From an uncultured Polaribacter sp. (lineage in GTDB: Bacteria > Bacteroidota > Bacteroidia > Flavobacteriales > Flavobacteriaceae): a DNA stretch of 64,000 nt. Numbering within the stretch: the stretch's first letter is position 1; each line of letters opens with the position of its first letter. Location: assembly GCF_947495205.1 (NCBI RefSeq), contig NZ_CANLXV010000007.1:124001-188000 (forward strand), in the 5' to 3' direction. This document shows, piece after piece, positions 10,196 to 20,467 of the stretch. The notes beneath the pieces were generated by a model that was not told where the DNA came from, did no database searches, and worked only from the letters and a program-made list of their open reading frames with translations. Made by a program: the position numbers and the translations under genes.

Positions 10196-11875
10196 ATGAA
10201 AAATATTTTTAAAATTACTTTAGTTGCACTAATAACAGTGCTTTTGGCAAACTGTAACAGATCTACCACAGGTAAATCTAGATTAACAGGTTTATCTTTT
10301 AACAACCCAAAAGATGGCAATTATATTGGCAATAGTTCTTTTGATGGCCAAGAATCGCCTTTAGGTATGGTATCTATAGAAGGTGGAACCTTTACAATGG
10401 GCCAAGTACAAGATGATGTAATGTTTGATTGGAATACAACTCCAAAGAAAATTCATGTGAGATCTTTCTTTATGGATGAAACGGAAGTAACCAATGCAGA
10501 ATATTTCTTATATGTACAATACATGAAAGATGTTTTTCCCCCTTCTCAAGAGGAATACAAACATATTTACAACGCTGTTTTGCCAGACACTTTAGTTTGG
10601 AGAAAAAGTTTAGGAAATACAGACATTCTTAGTGAAAACTACTTTAGACATCCTGCTTATGCAAATTACCCTGTAGTTGGTGTAACTTGGACGCAAGCAA
10701 ACCAATACTGTAAATGGAGAACAAATGCTGTGAACTTAAAAAAATTAATAGATAGAGGATTCATTAAAAATATTTTTGAATCAGATTCTATTCGAAACTT
10801 TTTTGATACTGATAGATTTTTATCTGATTCTGATGGATTATTCGAAGGAGATTCTACTATCTATAAAAGAGGTGTTAAAACAAGAGTTGCGCGGTCTAAA
10901 GGAGATCCTAAACCAGATAGAAATGCTTTTCAAGGTAGAAAAATTACACAAGCAGATGGTATTTTACAACAAAAATTTAGATTACCTACTGAAGCTGAAT
11001 GGGAATATGCAGCAAAAGCTATAATTGAAAATAGAGAATACAACAACATCCGAGGAAGAAAAAAATATGCTTGGGATGGCAAGTATACCAGAGAGTCCCA
11101 AAAAAGACATAGAGGTAACCAATTGGCAAACTTTAAACAAGGCAGAGGAGATTATAGTGGTTTAGCAGGTTGGAGCTCAGATGGTTCGGATATTCCAATT
11201 CGTATTAAAGCATATCCACCAAATGCTTTTGGTTTATATGATATGTCTGGAAACGTTGCAGAATGGGTTGCTGATGTTTACAGACCAATTATTGACAATG
11301 AAGCTAACGATTTTAATTACTTTAGAGGAAACTTATTTACTAAAAAATTAATTGACCAAGAAGGTAAAGTTGTTATTGTAGGTAATGATGTTGCTGTAGA
11401 ATATGATACTTTACCAAATGGTAGTGTTGTGCCTAAACAACTACCTGGTTCTATTAAATATGTACCAATTACAAAAAGTGATGCAGCATTTAGAACCAAC
11501 TTTTCTAAATCAGAAAATGCAGATATTGGTGATGGAGATTTAAATTCAAGTAGATTTTTTGAAGATGATTCTGATAGGTTTGCCTCTAGACCTAGCATGT
11601 ATAACTCTCCTAAACAACCAAGAATTAAAAGAGACTCTATAACTGGTAGAGATATTTTAAATATTGATGCTAAAAAACGAAGAACTTTAATTAGTAACCA
11701 AACTAGAGTTTATAAAGGAGGTTCTTGGGCAGATAGAGAATACTGGCTAGATCCTGCACAAAGAAGGTATTTACCAGAATACATGGCCACCAATTATATT
11801 GGCTTTAGATGTGTTACAGACCAATTGGGTCCTATGACATATAAGAAAAGAAAAGCGAGAGGTACTCGAAGATAA
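10196..11875 (+). CDS. gldJ: gliding motility lipoprotein GldJ
   Basis: 559 aa lipoprotein (LLANCNRS) with FGE/SUMF1-like domain (GGTFTMGQ, RLPTEAEWEYAA, GLYDMSGNVAEWVADVY, GFRCV), divergent from porU/porV. Confidence 0.92.
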   Translation: MKNIFKITLVALITVLLANCNRSTTGKSRLTGLSFNNPKDGNYIGNSSFDGQESPLGMVSIEGGTFTMGQVQDDVMFDWNTTPKKIHVRSFFMDETEVTNAEYFLYVQYMKDVFPPSQEEYKHIYNAVLPDTLVWRKSLGNTDILSENYFRHPAYANYPVVGVTWTQANQYCKWRTNAVNLKKLIDRGFIKNIFESDSIRNFFDTDRFLSDSDGLFEGDSTIYKRGVKTRVARSKGDPKPDRNAFQGRKITQADGILQQKFRLPTEAEWEYAAKAIIENREYNNIRGRKKYAWDGKYTRESQKRHRGNQLANFKQGRGDYSGLAGWSSDGSDIPIRIKAYPPNAFGLYDMSGNVAEWVADVYRPIIDNEANDFNYFRGNLFTKKLIDQEGKVVIVGNDVAVEYDTLPNGSVVPKQLPGSIKYVPITKSDAAFRTNFSKSENADIGDGDLNSSRFFEDDSDRFASRPSMYNSPKQPRIKRDSITGRDILNIDAKKRRTLISNQTRVYKGGSWADREYWLDPAQRRYLPEYMATNYIGFRCVTDQLGPMTYKKRKARGTRR

Positions 11876-11896
11876 TTTTAATTTCAAAACAATTCA

Positions 11897-11934
11897 CCCT
11901 CATTATATCAATTTTATAATGAGGGCTTTTTTTT
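11897..11934 (+). terminator. Rho-independent terminator after gldJ
   Basis: Perfect 11-bp stem ccctcattata / tataatgaggg followed by ctttttttt. Confidence 0.85.
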
Positions 11935-11946
11935 ACCCGTAATATT

Positions 11947-13203
11947 ATGACAGTTGAAGAGCTATATAAATTATACATCGTAAATTATTTAGTAGATACA
12001 GATACTAGAACAATAAGAAAAAACTGTTTGTTTTTTGCATTAAAAGGGGATAATTTTAATGGCAATAAGTTTGCTACAGAAGCTATAGCAAAAGGTGCTA
12101 AATTTTGTATTATCGATGAAAAGGAATTCGAAATAAAAGGCAAAACAATTCTTGTAAATAATGTTTTAAAAACCCTTCAAGATTTAGCAAAATATCATAG
12201 AAAACAACTTAACATACCTGTTATAGCTTTAACTGGTAGTAATGGTAAAACTACTACAAAAGAGTTGATAAAAAAAGTACTGCAACAAAAGTATAAAACA
12301 GCGGCAACAAAAGGTAATTTAAATAACCATATTGGTGTTCCTTTAACTTTATTATCAATTACTCCAAAAGAAGAAATTGCTATTATAGAAATGGGTGCAA
12401 ATCATCAAAAAGAAATTGCTTTTTTGTCTAACATTATAAATCCAGATTATGGCTATATTACCAACTTTGGAAAAGCACATTTAGAAGGATTTGGAGGTGT
12501 AGAAGGTGTTATAAAAGGAAAGAGTGAACTATATACACACCTAAAACAAAATAACAAAACGGCTTTTATAAATCCTAATGATGCTATTCAATTAGAAAAA
12601 ACAAAAGATTCTAAAACAATTTTATTGAAAGAAAACATAAAATTTATAGGTGCCAATCCTTTTGTTGAGCTGTCTTATCATAAAACTATCATTAAAAGTA
12701 ATTTAATTGGTGAATACAACTATAACAATATAGCTATTGCCATTACTATAGGAGATTTTTTTAAAGTAGAAAATAATAAAATTAAGGAAGCTATTGAAAG
12801 TTATGTTCCCAAAAACAATCGATCTCAAATTATACAAAAAGGGAATAATCATATCATTTTAGACGCTTACAATGCTAATCCTTCTAGTATGACAGCTGCG
12901 ATTCACAACTTTGCGCAATTAGCAGAAAAATCTAAAACTATTATTTTAGGCGATATGTTTGAGCTAGGAGAGGATAGTGCTAAAGAACATCAAGAAATAG
13001 CTAATCTAACCGATTCACGAGCCTTTAATGCTACCTATTATGTTGGCGAACATTTTTCTAAAACAAATACAAAAAATTTAAAATTTACAGATTTTGAAGC
13101 TTTAAAGGTGTATTTAACTAAAGCACCTTTAAATAACCAATCTATTTTAATTAAAGGCTCTAGAGGTATGCAACTAGAAAGGGTTTTAGAACTTATAAAT
13201 TAA
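11947..13203 (+). CDS. murF: UDP-N-acetylmuramoyl-tripeptide--D-alanyl-D-alanine ligase
   Basis: 418 aa Mur ligase; ALTGSNGKTTTKELI, EMGANHQKEIAFL, DAYNANPSSM, GDMFELG. Confidence 0.96.
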   Translation: MTVEELYKLYIVNYLVDTDTRTIRKNCLFFALKGDNFNGNKFATEAIAKGAKFCIIDEKEFEIKGKTILVNNVLKTLQDLAKYHRKQLNIPVIALTGSNGKTTTKELIKKVLQQKYKTAATKGNLNNHIGVPLTLLSITPKEEIAIIEMGANHQKEIAFLSNIINPDYGYITNFGKAHLEGFGGVEGVIKGKSELYTHLKQNNKTAFINPNDAIQLEKTKDSKTILLKENIKFIGANPFVELSYHKTIIKSNLIGEYNYNNIAIAITIGDFFKVENNKIKEAIESYVPKNNRSQIIQKGNNHIILDAYNANPSSMTAAIHNFAQLAEKSKTIILGDMFELGEDSAKEHQEIANLTDSRAFNATYYVGEHFSKTNTKNLKFTDFEALKVYLTKAPLNNQSILIKGSRGMQLERVLELIN

Positions 13204-14047
13204 AATTTTTCTTGTGGTATATTACCAACCTATCTATTGGTCTTTGTATTACATCTGTAATTTGTAGGTTATTCTTTTTAGCAACTTCTTCTAAAATATC
13301 TCTAAAATAATGTGCAATAGAACCAACAAAATAAATAGCCGTATCTTTAGTTGCATCAAAGGGTAAAACGCGGTACTTAAAAAATTTCTCAAAGCCTTTT
13401 TTGATTAATTTCTTAACGTATTTATCATCTTTAAAATCTAACATGAACTTCGCAAAAGAAGCTAAATACATATTTGGATTTGCTTCTTTATAGATTTGCT
13501 TTTTAATGTGATCTGCGTCTAAATTAAATTCTTTATCGAATTTTAAGGCTATATTTTGTGGCATTTCCTTATAGTAATAGTCAATAATTAATTTTTTGCC
13601 AAAATAATTACCACTTGCCTCATCCATTAATAGATAACCTAAAGATGGCACCAATGATTGCATATTTTTTCCATCATAATAACAACTGTTAGAACCTGTA
13701 CCTAAAATACAAACAACAGCAGGCTTTTTACCAGTAGCTGCATAAACAGCGCCTAACATGTCTTCTGCAATAAAAACATTTGCATTAATAAAAATAGTTT
13801 CTAAAGTATTTTTTAAAATAGTCGTAGGTTTAGGAGTACCACAACCAGCACCATAAAAATGAATTTCTTTTACCTGATCTTTTATATGAATTAGCTGCAA
13901 CATATTCATAATCCTATGATGTAGTTCTTCTTCTGCAACAACTGCAGGGTTTAAACCTAAAGTTCTCACTCTAAATTCTTCTTCTTTATGTTCATTTATG
14001 GCAATCCAATCTACTTTTGTAGAGCCACCATCTGCAATTAAAATCAT
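13193..14047 (-). CDS. BadF/BadG/BcrA/BcrD-type ATPase, N-acetylglucosamine kinase-like
   Basis: MILIADGGSTKVDWIAI ... CILGTGSNSCYYDG ... DEASGNYFGKKLI. Start set at internal Met 14047 (track ORF begins 14089). Confidence 0.85.
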   Translation of the reverse strand: MILIADGGSTKVDWIAINEHKEEEFRVRTLGLNPAVVAEEELHHRIMNMLQLIHIKDQVKEIHFYGAGCGTPKPTTILKNTLETIFINANVFIAEDMLGAVYAATGKKPAVVCILGTGSNSCYYDGKNMQSLVPSLGYLLMDEASGNYFGKKLIIDYYYKEMPQNIALKFDKEFNLDADHIKKQIYKEANPNMYLASFAKFMLDFKDDKYVKKLIKKGFEKFFKYRVLPFDATKDTAIYFVGSIAHYFRDILEEVAKKNNLQITDVIQRPIDRLVIYHKKNFNL

Positions 14048-14392
14048 ATTAAATATTGTTTTTATCAAAGATAGAATAACTAAATGCAATAGGCAGCAGG
14101 TGTGGAAACTTCAATCGTTTTCGCTTAAAATTATTTTAAAATGCAATTACTAAAAGCAATCTGTTGTGCATTGTAATAAGATTCTGTAAATTCGAGGTAA
14201 AATTTACGATTGAAATGAGTAAAACTTGTATGAAGAATGAGAATTTTAGCAATAAAAGTTTCGATACATTTTTTTAGTTTCGTTAGCTACATTCAATCAA
14301 AATATATTTAAATTTCGCTAATCTCAAAATCACTCGAACTTACATTTTTTAGTGAAATAAATTCTTAATACAAAACAGTTTAAAAGTAATTG

Positions 14393-15505
14393 TTATGCAC
14401 TATGCCATTTCTTTTTAAAATCTTTGTACCATTCCTTTCCCTTAACGTACCCCAAACTTAGTATAAAACCTAAAAAAACAAATGCTATTATTATTAATAA
14501 TCTTTTTGGTGCTGACTTAATTTTTGGAATCGTAACAGGTTTTAGTATGGTAAAAATTGGAGTGTCTTTTTTAACCTGCAAACGTTCAGATTCTAGTTGT
14601 TTTGCCAATTCTGAATAAATAGTAAAAGATAAATTATAATCAGACTGTAATTCCAATAATTTTGTTCTGGCTAAAGCAGTATTTATAGCATTATTTTGAT
14701 CTTGAAATAGCGCTAATTTTATTTTTTTAGCATTAAACTCTTTTTCTTTTTCTAAAAATCTAGATTTCGTAAACTCCAATTGCTCAATAGATTTTTGAGT
14801 TTTAAATGCTATGGCATATTCCTGTAGAAGTTCTTGAGCTCTCAAAGTCATTTGTGCACTAGCTACTGGGTCTGACATGGTAACATCAATAGAAATAAAA
14901 CCTTCCTTAGCATTTACTAATAAATTAATTTGACTTTCTAAAATTTTTATCAAATCATAATCCTTCTTGCTAATTTCTATGATTTGATTTTTATCATCAG
15001 TTTGAATCGCAACTTTTTCGGTATCAGATTTTAATGCTGAAATAACTAATCCAGGTAAACCAATAGTATATTTCCTTATGCTAGCTAACACCCCAGGATT
15101 ATGAATTTCTAAATAATAATCCCTGTATGCAATTAATGTATCTAATTCTTTAAGTTTTAATTTTGTATTAAGCAACTCTAATTGAAAAGGAATACTGTTT
15201 ACAATTTGGGGATACAACTCTGGAGAAATCTCTGTTCGAACATCATTACCCCCAAGATTGATTCCTGCGAGCGAAGCCAAGCCACCTAAATTACCACCTG
15301 CTGACTTACCTTGTCCAACTGGGACAATCGTAGTACTAGCAGTATACTGATTTACAGAAAAAATAGCTACAAATAGTCCTATAAGAAAAAAGCATAAAGT
15401 AATCATTACAATGGTTTTACGTGCAAACCAAAACTCTTTTAGTAATGCAATTACATCTATAGAATCTTCATTTAATGACTGATCAATGGTATTTTCCGAA
15501 TTCAT
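14393..15505 (-). CDS. Wzz/chain-length determinant family protein
   Basis: 370 aa, two TM segments flanking a coiled periplasmic region; SIDVIALLKEFWFARKTIVMITLCFFLIG and PKIKSAPKRLLIIIAFVFLGFILSLGYV. Confidence 0.88.
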   Translation of the reverse strand: MNSENTIDQSLNEDSIDVIALLKEFWFARKTIVMITLCFFLIGLFVAIFSVNQYTASTTIVPVGQGKSAGGNLGGLASLAGINLGGNDVRTEISPELYPQIVNSIPFQLELLNTKLKLKELDTLIAYRDYYLEIHNPGVLASIRKYTIGLPGLVISALKSDTEKVAIQTDDKNQIIEISKKDYDLIKILESQINLLVNAKEGFISIDVTMSDPVASAQMTLRAQELLQEYAIAFKTQKSIEQLEFTKSRFLEKEKEFNAKKIKLALFQDQNNAINTALARTKLLELQSDYNLSFTIYSELAKQLESERLQVKKDTPIFTILKPVTIPKIKSAPKRLLIIIAFVFLGFILSLGYVKGKEWYKDFKKKWHSA

Positions 15506-15550
15506 TTTAGTGGTGTGATTTGATAAATTATTACTATAGTTATTTTCTGA

Positions 15551-17965
15551 TTAATTAGTTAAAGCCTGAATAAGCAAGCCTAAGGTAGCTAGTGAAGTAG
15601 TAATTCCAAGAATTTCTTGGGTAGATAACTTATTTTTATTTTCTACCTTGGTAGGTACAAAAATGCCTGCACCTGGTTCTAATTTTGGATAAAATTTAAA
15701 AAACAAGAACTTTTTTACCGTTTTTATTTCTCCATTACTATACCTTACAAATACTTTCGATTTTTTGGCTGCATTTGTAAAACCTCCAGAATTATTTACG
15801 TAATGTTTTAGTTTACTATTCTTAGTAAACTGCACTAAGGAGGGTACTAATACCTCTCCTGAAACTTGCACGGTTGGTTTAATTTCTGGAATCAACAACC
15901 TGTCTCCCTCTTCTAAAACTAAATCTATATCAGAACCTGGTTTTTTTAAAATTGCTTCTAAATCAATACCAATAGAAGTAGTTTTACTATTAGAAAATTG
16001 TTTCAATTTATCAATAGAAACATCTTCATCATCTACATTATATATAAGATCTTGTATCGCAGTTCTGCCAACAAGTCTAAATAAAGTAGCACCTTTAACA
16101 TATGCATAATCTGTGAGTCCTCCTGCCCTATTAACTAAATCAGATATTCGTTCATTCTTGTCTTTTAAGACATAGCCTCCACTATAATTTACCTGTCCAG
16201 AAACGGTTACTTTTTTTTGTTTAGTGTATCCTTTTAAATACCTTACGTTTATTTGATCGTAAGGCTCTAAATAAAAAGGTTCTCCATTATTAATTGCCAA
16301 ATTGGTATCTGATGAAATTGTAAAAACATCACTTAAAGTAGAAAAACTGCCATCTTTTAACCTTCTAGATATGCTGATAACATTAGGATCTGCTCCCTCT
16401 TTTAAACCACCAGATAATGCGATTACATCTTCAATCTCTAATTTATCAACATACTCTAAATTTCCTGGCTTATTTACAGCCCCAGAGATACTAATTTGTC
16501 TTTTTTCTCTTAACTCTTTTTTATTAAAAATTTTTATTTGGTCATTAGGTTTCAGTAAAATGGTGGTCTTTCCCGTTAAAATATTCTCTATAGAAAAAGA
16601 GATATTCTCTTTAGCTGTATTATCTATAGTTCTCACTAGTAAACCTCTTGGTAAAAATGCCTCTGGAGTTACACCCTCTGATTTTGAAAGTAGCTGTTTA
16701 AGCGTCATATTTTCCAAAAGTTCAAAATTACCCGGTCTATATACTTCTCCTTCTATAGTAATCTTGTTTTTAAAAATATCTAAAGATTCTTGTACAATTA
16801 ATTTATCTCCCGCCTTGACTAAAAAGTTATTCAAGTTATCAAAAGCTACCTCTTTAATTTCTTTTTGACTGCCGTTTAAACGTTCTAAAACTAGCAAATC
16901 CGTATAAGCCTTTGGCGTAAATCCACCAAAATAAAGCACCAAATCACTTAAGGTTTGATTGTCTTTTAGTTCATAAATTCCAGGTCTTTTCACAGCTCCT
17001 TCTACAGAAATTAAATTATTATAAGGTTCTACCAATAAAACATCTTGATCTTGGAGTTTTAAATTGTTCTTTTGCGTTCCGTAAAGTAAATAATTATAAA
17101 TATCTAAAACAGCTACCACCTTGTCTTTTCTAATTAACTTTATGTTTCTAAAGGTTCCCAATTTTGTTGGACCTCCTGATTTATAAAGTGCATTTAAAAC
17201 TGTAGAAAGTGAGTTTAAGGAATATGTACCAGGCACTTTAACCTCACCAATAATGTTTACTTGAACCGTTCTAATTTTAGACACGGTTACATTGGTATAA
17301 ATTTTATTATAATTATTTCTAGAGACACCAATACCTGCATGCTTCTTTTTTAATTTAGACACTATTTTTTTACTGGCATCGTCCAAACTAAATCCATTAA
17401 TGTAGATAAAACCAATACCTGCTATTTTAATGCTCCCTCTTTTATTTACCGTTGCCCTGTATGTTACTTCTGATGCGCCCCATAAATCCACCATTATTTC
17501 ATCTCCTGGACCAATTTGGTAATTTTGTGGAACTGCTATATTAACACTAGGTTCAAAACTAATTTTTGAATTATTAAAAAAATCGTAGCCAAAAATATTA
17601 GAACCAGTACTGTTTTTTTTTATAACTTGACCATCTTTTAATCCATAAGGTTCTGTAGCTGCATCCTTAACGGATTGTTGTTTTAAAACCTTATTCTCAA
17701 CAGACTTAATTGTACTTAAATTTTTTACACGTTGTTTAAATTGGCTAATTTTATCACTAGGTATACCTTGTAATTTACCCACTGCCTCTAGCTGATTTAA
17801 AGAGTACCCATTTTTCTGCATACTTGACCAATAGGACGCTATTTGATCATCTGATAAAGCATTTACATCTACGTTTTTAATAGAACTTAAATCTTGTGCG
17901 AGGACTAGTGATGTTAAAAAAGTAAAAAAAAAGAATATTTTTACTTTTTTATTCGTTTTGAACAT
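15551..17965 (-). CDS. SLBB-domain polysaccharide export protein (Wza-like)
   Basis: 804 aa; YQIGPGDEIMVDLWG poly_export motif followed by several SLBB repeats (V.VSGxVxxPGxYxL). Confidence 0.9.
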   Translation of the reverse strand: MFKTNKKVKIFFFFTFLTSLVLAQDLSSIKNVDVNALSDDQIASYWSSMQKNGYSLNQLEAVGKLQGIPSDKISQFKQRVKNLSTIKSVENKVLKQQSVKDAATEPYGLKDGQVIKKNSTGSNIFGYDFFNNSKISFEPSVNIAVPQNYQIGPGDEIMVDLWGASEVTYRATVNKRGSIKIAGIGFIYINGFSLDDASKKIVSKLKKKHAGIGVSRNNYNKIYTNVTVSKIRTVQVNIIGEVKVPGTYSLNSLSTVLNALYKSGGPTKLGTFRNIKLIRKDKVVAVLDIYNYLLYGTQKNNLKLQDQDVLLVEPYNNLISVEGAVKRPGIYELKDNQTLSDLVLYFGGFTPKAYTDLLVLERLNGSQKEIKEVAFDNLNNFLVKAGDKLIVQESLDIFKNKITIEGEVYRPGNFELLENMTLKQLLSKSEGVTPEAFLPRGLLVRTIDNTAKENISFSIENILTGKTTILLKPNDQIKIFNKKELREKRQISISGAVNKPGNLEYVDKLEIEDVIALSGGLKEGADPNVISISRRLKDGSFSTLSDVFTISSDTNLAINNGEPFYLEPYDQINVRYLKGYTKQKKVTVSGQVNYSGGYVLKDKNERISDLVNRAGGLTDYAYVKGATLFRLVGRTAIQDLIYNVDDEDVSIDKLKQFSNSKTTSIGIDLEAILKKPGSDIDLVLEEGDRLLIPEIKPTVQVSGEVLVPSLVQFTKNSKLKHYVNNSGGFTNAAKKSKVFVRYSNGEIKTVKKFLFFKFYPKLEPGAGIFVPTKVENKNKLSTQEILGITTSLATLGLLIQALTN

Positions 17966-18085
17966 AATTTAATTTTTTGGGCAAAAGTAATAATTTTATT
18001 AGTAAAGTACTCTATATAGTAACCAGGAATATAACTATTTCTTTATTTTTTTTCTCACAAAAAAGAAACTAGAAATTAACTATAA

Positions 18086-19996
18086 TTATGAAGAGAGTAT
18101 CTTTTTCTTGTTATCTAATTTTTCGAACTTGGAATTATTTGAAATAAACTCAGGAACAAGTAGTTTTAAATTTAATACAATATCATTATTGGTTAAAATA
18201 TGATTATTATTTGTAACATAATCTATTTGTTGTTTTGCCTGCAAATAATCAAATTCTGTTGTTTTGGCAATCATAATTTTCTTATGATATGTTTTCATTG
18301 TATTTTCTTTGTTAGACAAAAGTTCTTCGTACAACTTTTCTCCCGGTCTTAAGCCTGTGATTTCTATATCAATATCGTCAGGATATTTTAAACCAGAAAG
18401 AGAAATCATTCGCTTTGCCATATCAAAAATCTTTACAGATTTCCCCATATCAAATATATAGATTTCCCCTCCTTCACCCATGGTTCCTGCTTCTAAAACT
18501 AGCCTACAAGCCTCTGGTATTGTCATAAAAAATCTTGTAATATCCTTATGCGTTACTGTTAATGGTCCTCCATTTTCAATTTGCTTTTTAAATAGCGGTA
18601 TTACAGAGCCATTAGATCCTAAAACATTACCAAAACGGGTAATTGTAAATTTTGTTTTACTGCTTTCTTTACTTAAGCAAGTGATGTATTTCTCTGCAAC
18701 ACGTTTTGTAGCCCCCATAACATTTGTAGGGTTTACTGCTTTATCTGTGGAAACCATTACAAACCGATCTACACCATACGCTACAGATAAATCTGCAATA
18801 TGCTTTGTACCAATAACATTTACTTTTACCGCTTCGTAAGGACTTTGTTCCATTAGAGGTACGTGTTTATATGCCGCTGCATGAAATACTTTCTCTGGCC
18901 TATACTGCTCAAAAATTTCTTTCATTCTCTTTACATCTCTAACATCTGCAACAATAGGGGTAAAATTCTTTTTAGAATTATTAATTAATTCTTGCTGTAA
19001 ATCATATAATGAAGATTCTGCTTGATCTATTAACACTAGTAATTTTAAATCGCAATTCGCAAGTTGTCTGGAAATTTCGCTACCAATAGAACCTGCTGCA
19101 CCAGTCACAAATATCACATTATTGTTTACTTGCCTTTTTACTATGGGATTGTCTATAAAGATTTGTTGCCTCCCTAATAAGTCATCAATATTTATTTGTT
19201 TTATTTGATTCGCTTTTAAATCTCCATCAATCCATTGTGTTAAAGGTGGTACTATTTTTACTTTTAGATTTAGTTTTAATAAATCATCAGTGATTTGTAA
19301 AAGTCTACTTGGCTTAATATTTTGTATGGAAATAATAATTTCAGAAATGTTATACTTTTCTATAAAGGCTTTATTTACTTTAGCAGAATTGTAAATTTTA
19401 ATTCTATCAATTTTCTTATTAATTTTATTCAAATCATCATCTATAAAACCTAAGATATCGTAACTATTCCCTCTTTCTCTATTTAATGCCCCATAAGTTA
19501 CGATTCCAGAATCACCGGCTCCATAAATTAATACATTTGTTATTGTTTTTAAGTCTGTAGAAATAACCTCATAAAATGCTTTAAAAATATACCTACTTAT
19601 AATAAGTGTAAATACTGAAACTAAATAATGAATTAGTATAATTGATTTAGGAATGGTAAAGCCTTTATAAACGCCTAAAAATTGGTTTACAACAACCAAA
19701 AAACTAACAAAGAAACTATAGATAGTAACTCCAAAAAAAACATTAAAGGCATCTTTAGTACCTGTGTGTCTTATAACTCCTTTATAAGAACCAACTATTA
19801 AGAAACTAATTAAAGATAAAACAATAATTACAGGTAATTGATATTTAAGATTAGAAGTATCAAAATTTAAACTAACATTAAAACGAACAGCGTACGCCAC
19901 TAAAAAAGAAAAACAAACCAGTAAAATATCTACAAGTAGTACTAACCATTTTGAGGCGTATTTGTTTAATGCTTTTAAAAATAATGTTCTTATCAT
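18086..19996 (-). CDS. membrane-anchored nucleoside-diphosphate sugar 4,6-dehydratase (CapD/WbpM/PglF family)
   Basis: 636 aa; N-terminal TM segments, VFVTGAAGSIGSEISRQL, VSTDKAVNPTNVMGATKRVAE, LRPGEKLYEELL. Confidence 0.93.
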   Translation of the reverse strand: MIRTLFLKALNKYASKWLVLLVDILLVCFSFLVAYAVRFNVSLNFDTSNLKYQLPVIIVLSLISFLIVGSYKGVIRHTGTKDAFNVFFGVTIYSFFVSFLVVVNQFLGVYKGFTIPKSIILIHYLVSVFTLIISRYIFKAFYEVISTDLKTITNVLIYGAGDSGIVTYGALNRERGNSYDILGFIDDDLNKINKKIDRIKIYNSAKVNKAFIEKYNISEIIISIQNIKPSRLLQITDDLLKLNLKVKIVPPLTQWIDGDLKANQIKQINIDDLLGRQQIFIDNPIVKRQVNNNVIFVTGAAGSIGSEISRQLANCDLKLLVLIDQAESSLYDLQQELINNSKKNFTPIVADVRDVKRMKEIFEQYRPEKVFHAAAYKHVPLMEQSPYEAVKVNVIGTKHIADLSVAYGVDRFVMVSTDKAVNPTNVMGATKRVAEKYITCLSKESSKTKFTITRFGNVLGSNGSVIPLFKKQIENGGPLTVTHKDITRFFMTIPEACRLVLEAGTMGEGGEIYIFDMGKSVKIFDMAKRMISLSGLKYPDDIDIEITGLRPGEKLYEELLSNKENTMKTYHKKIMIAKTTEFDYLQAKQQIDYVTNNNHILTNNDIVLNLKLLVPEFISNNSKFEKLDNKKKILSS

Positions 19997-20467
19997 TACG
20001 TTTGCTCTTTATGGTCAAATCTACAAAAATTTCTTAATTCTAGCCGTTTTTTTTTTAATCTTCTGTTTTTATTGTAATAATCTGCTGATGACCTAAGACC
20101 AATATTCTAAATATATTCACTAATTATTTCTGCGTTAAAAGTAGAGTTAACAAAATTAGCTACAAGTACTATTGGCTTGTAATAAAAATAAGCTTTGCTC
20201 ACTTATAAAGAATATGGTTTAAAGCAGCAACCAAAGTGAATTTCCGGCAGAAAATCGCATCATCTGTTTTAGGCTAAAACCTATAAAAAAACTCAGTACA
20301 CTGCAATTTGATTGAATTTTCTCTTCCTATATGTTTATTATCATTTAAAAACTTAACTAGAGTTTCTTCAAATTAAAGCATAATATTTTCATTCATATTT
20401 ATATCGGTAAAACAAATATTAAAAACGGATTTTGTAAATATAATTGTCCTTTCCATTCGTTTAAATA

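Noticed and set aside
14090-14392. 300-bp non-coding interval with weak inverted repeat gtaaatt...aatttac
   Set aside because: No coherent structure or coding signal beyond what AT-rich sequence gives by chance; likely ordinary operon boundary.
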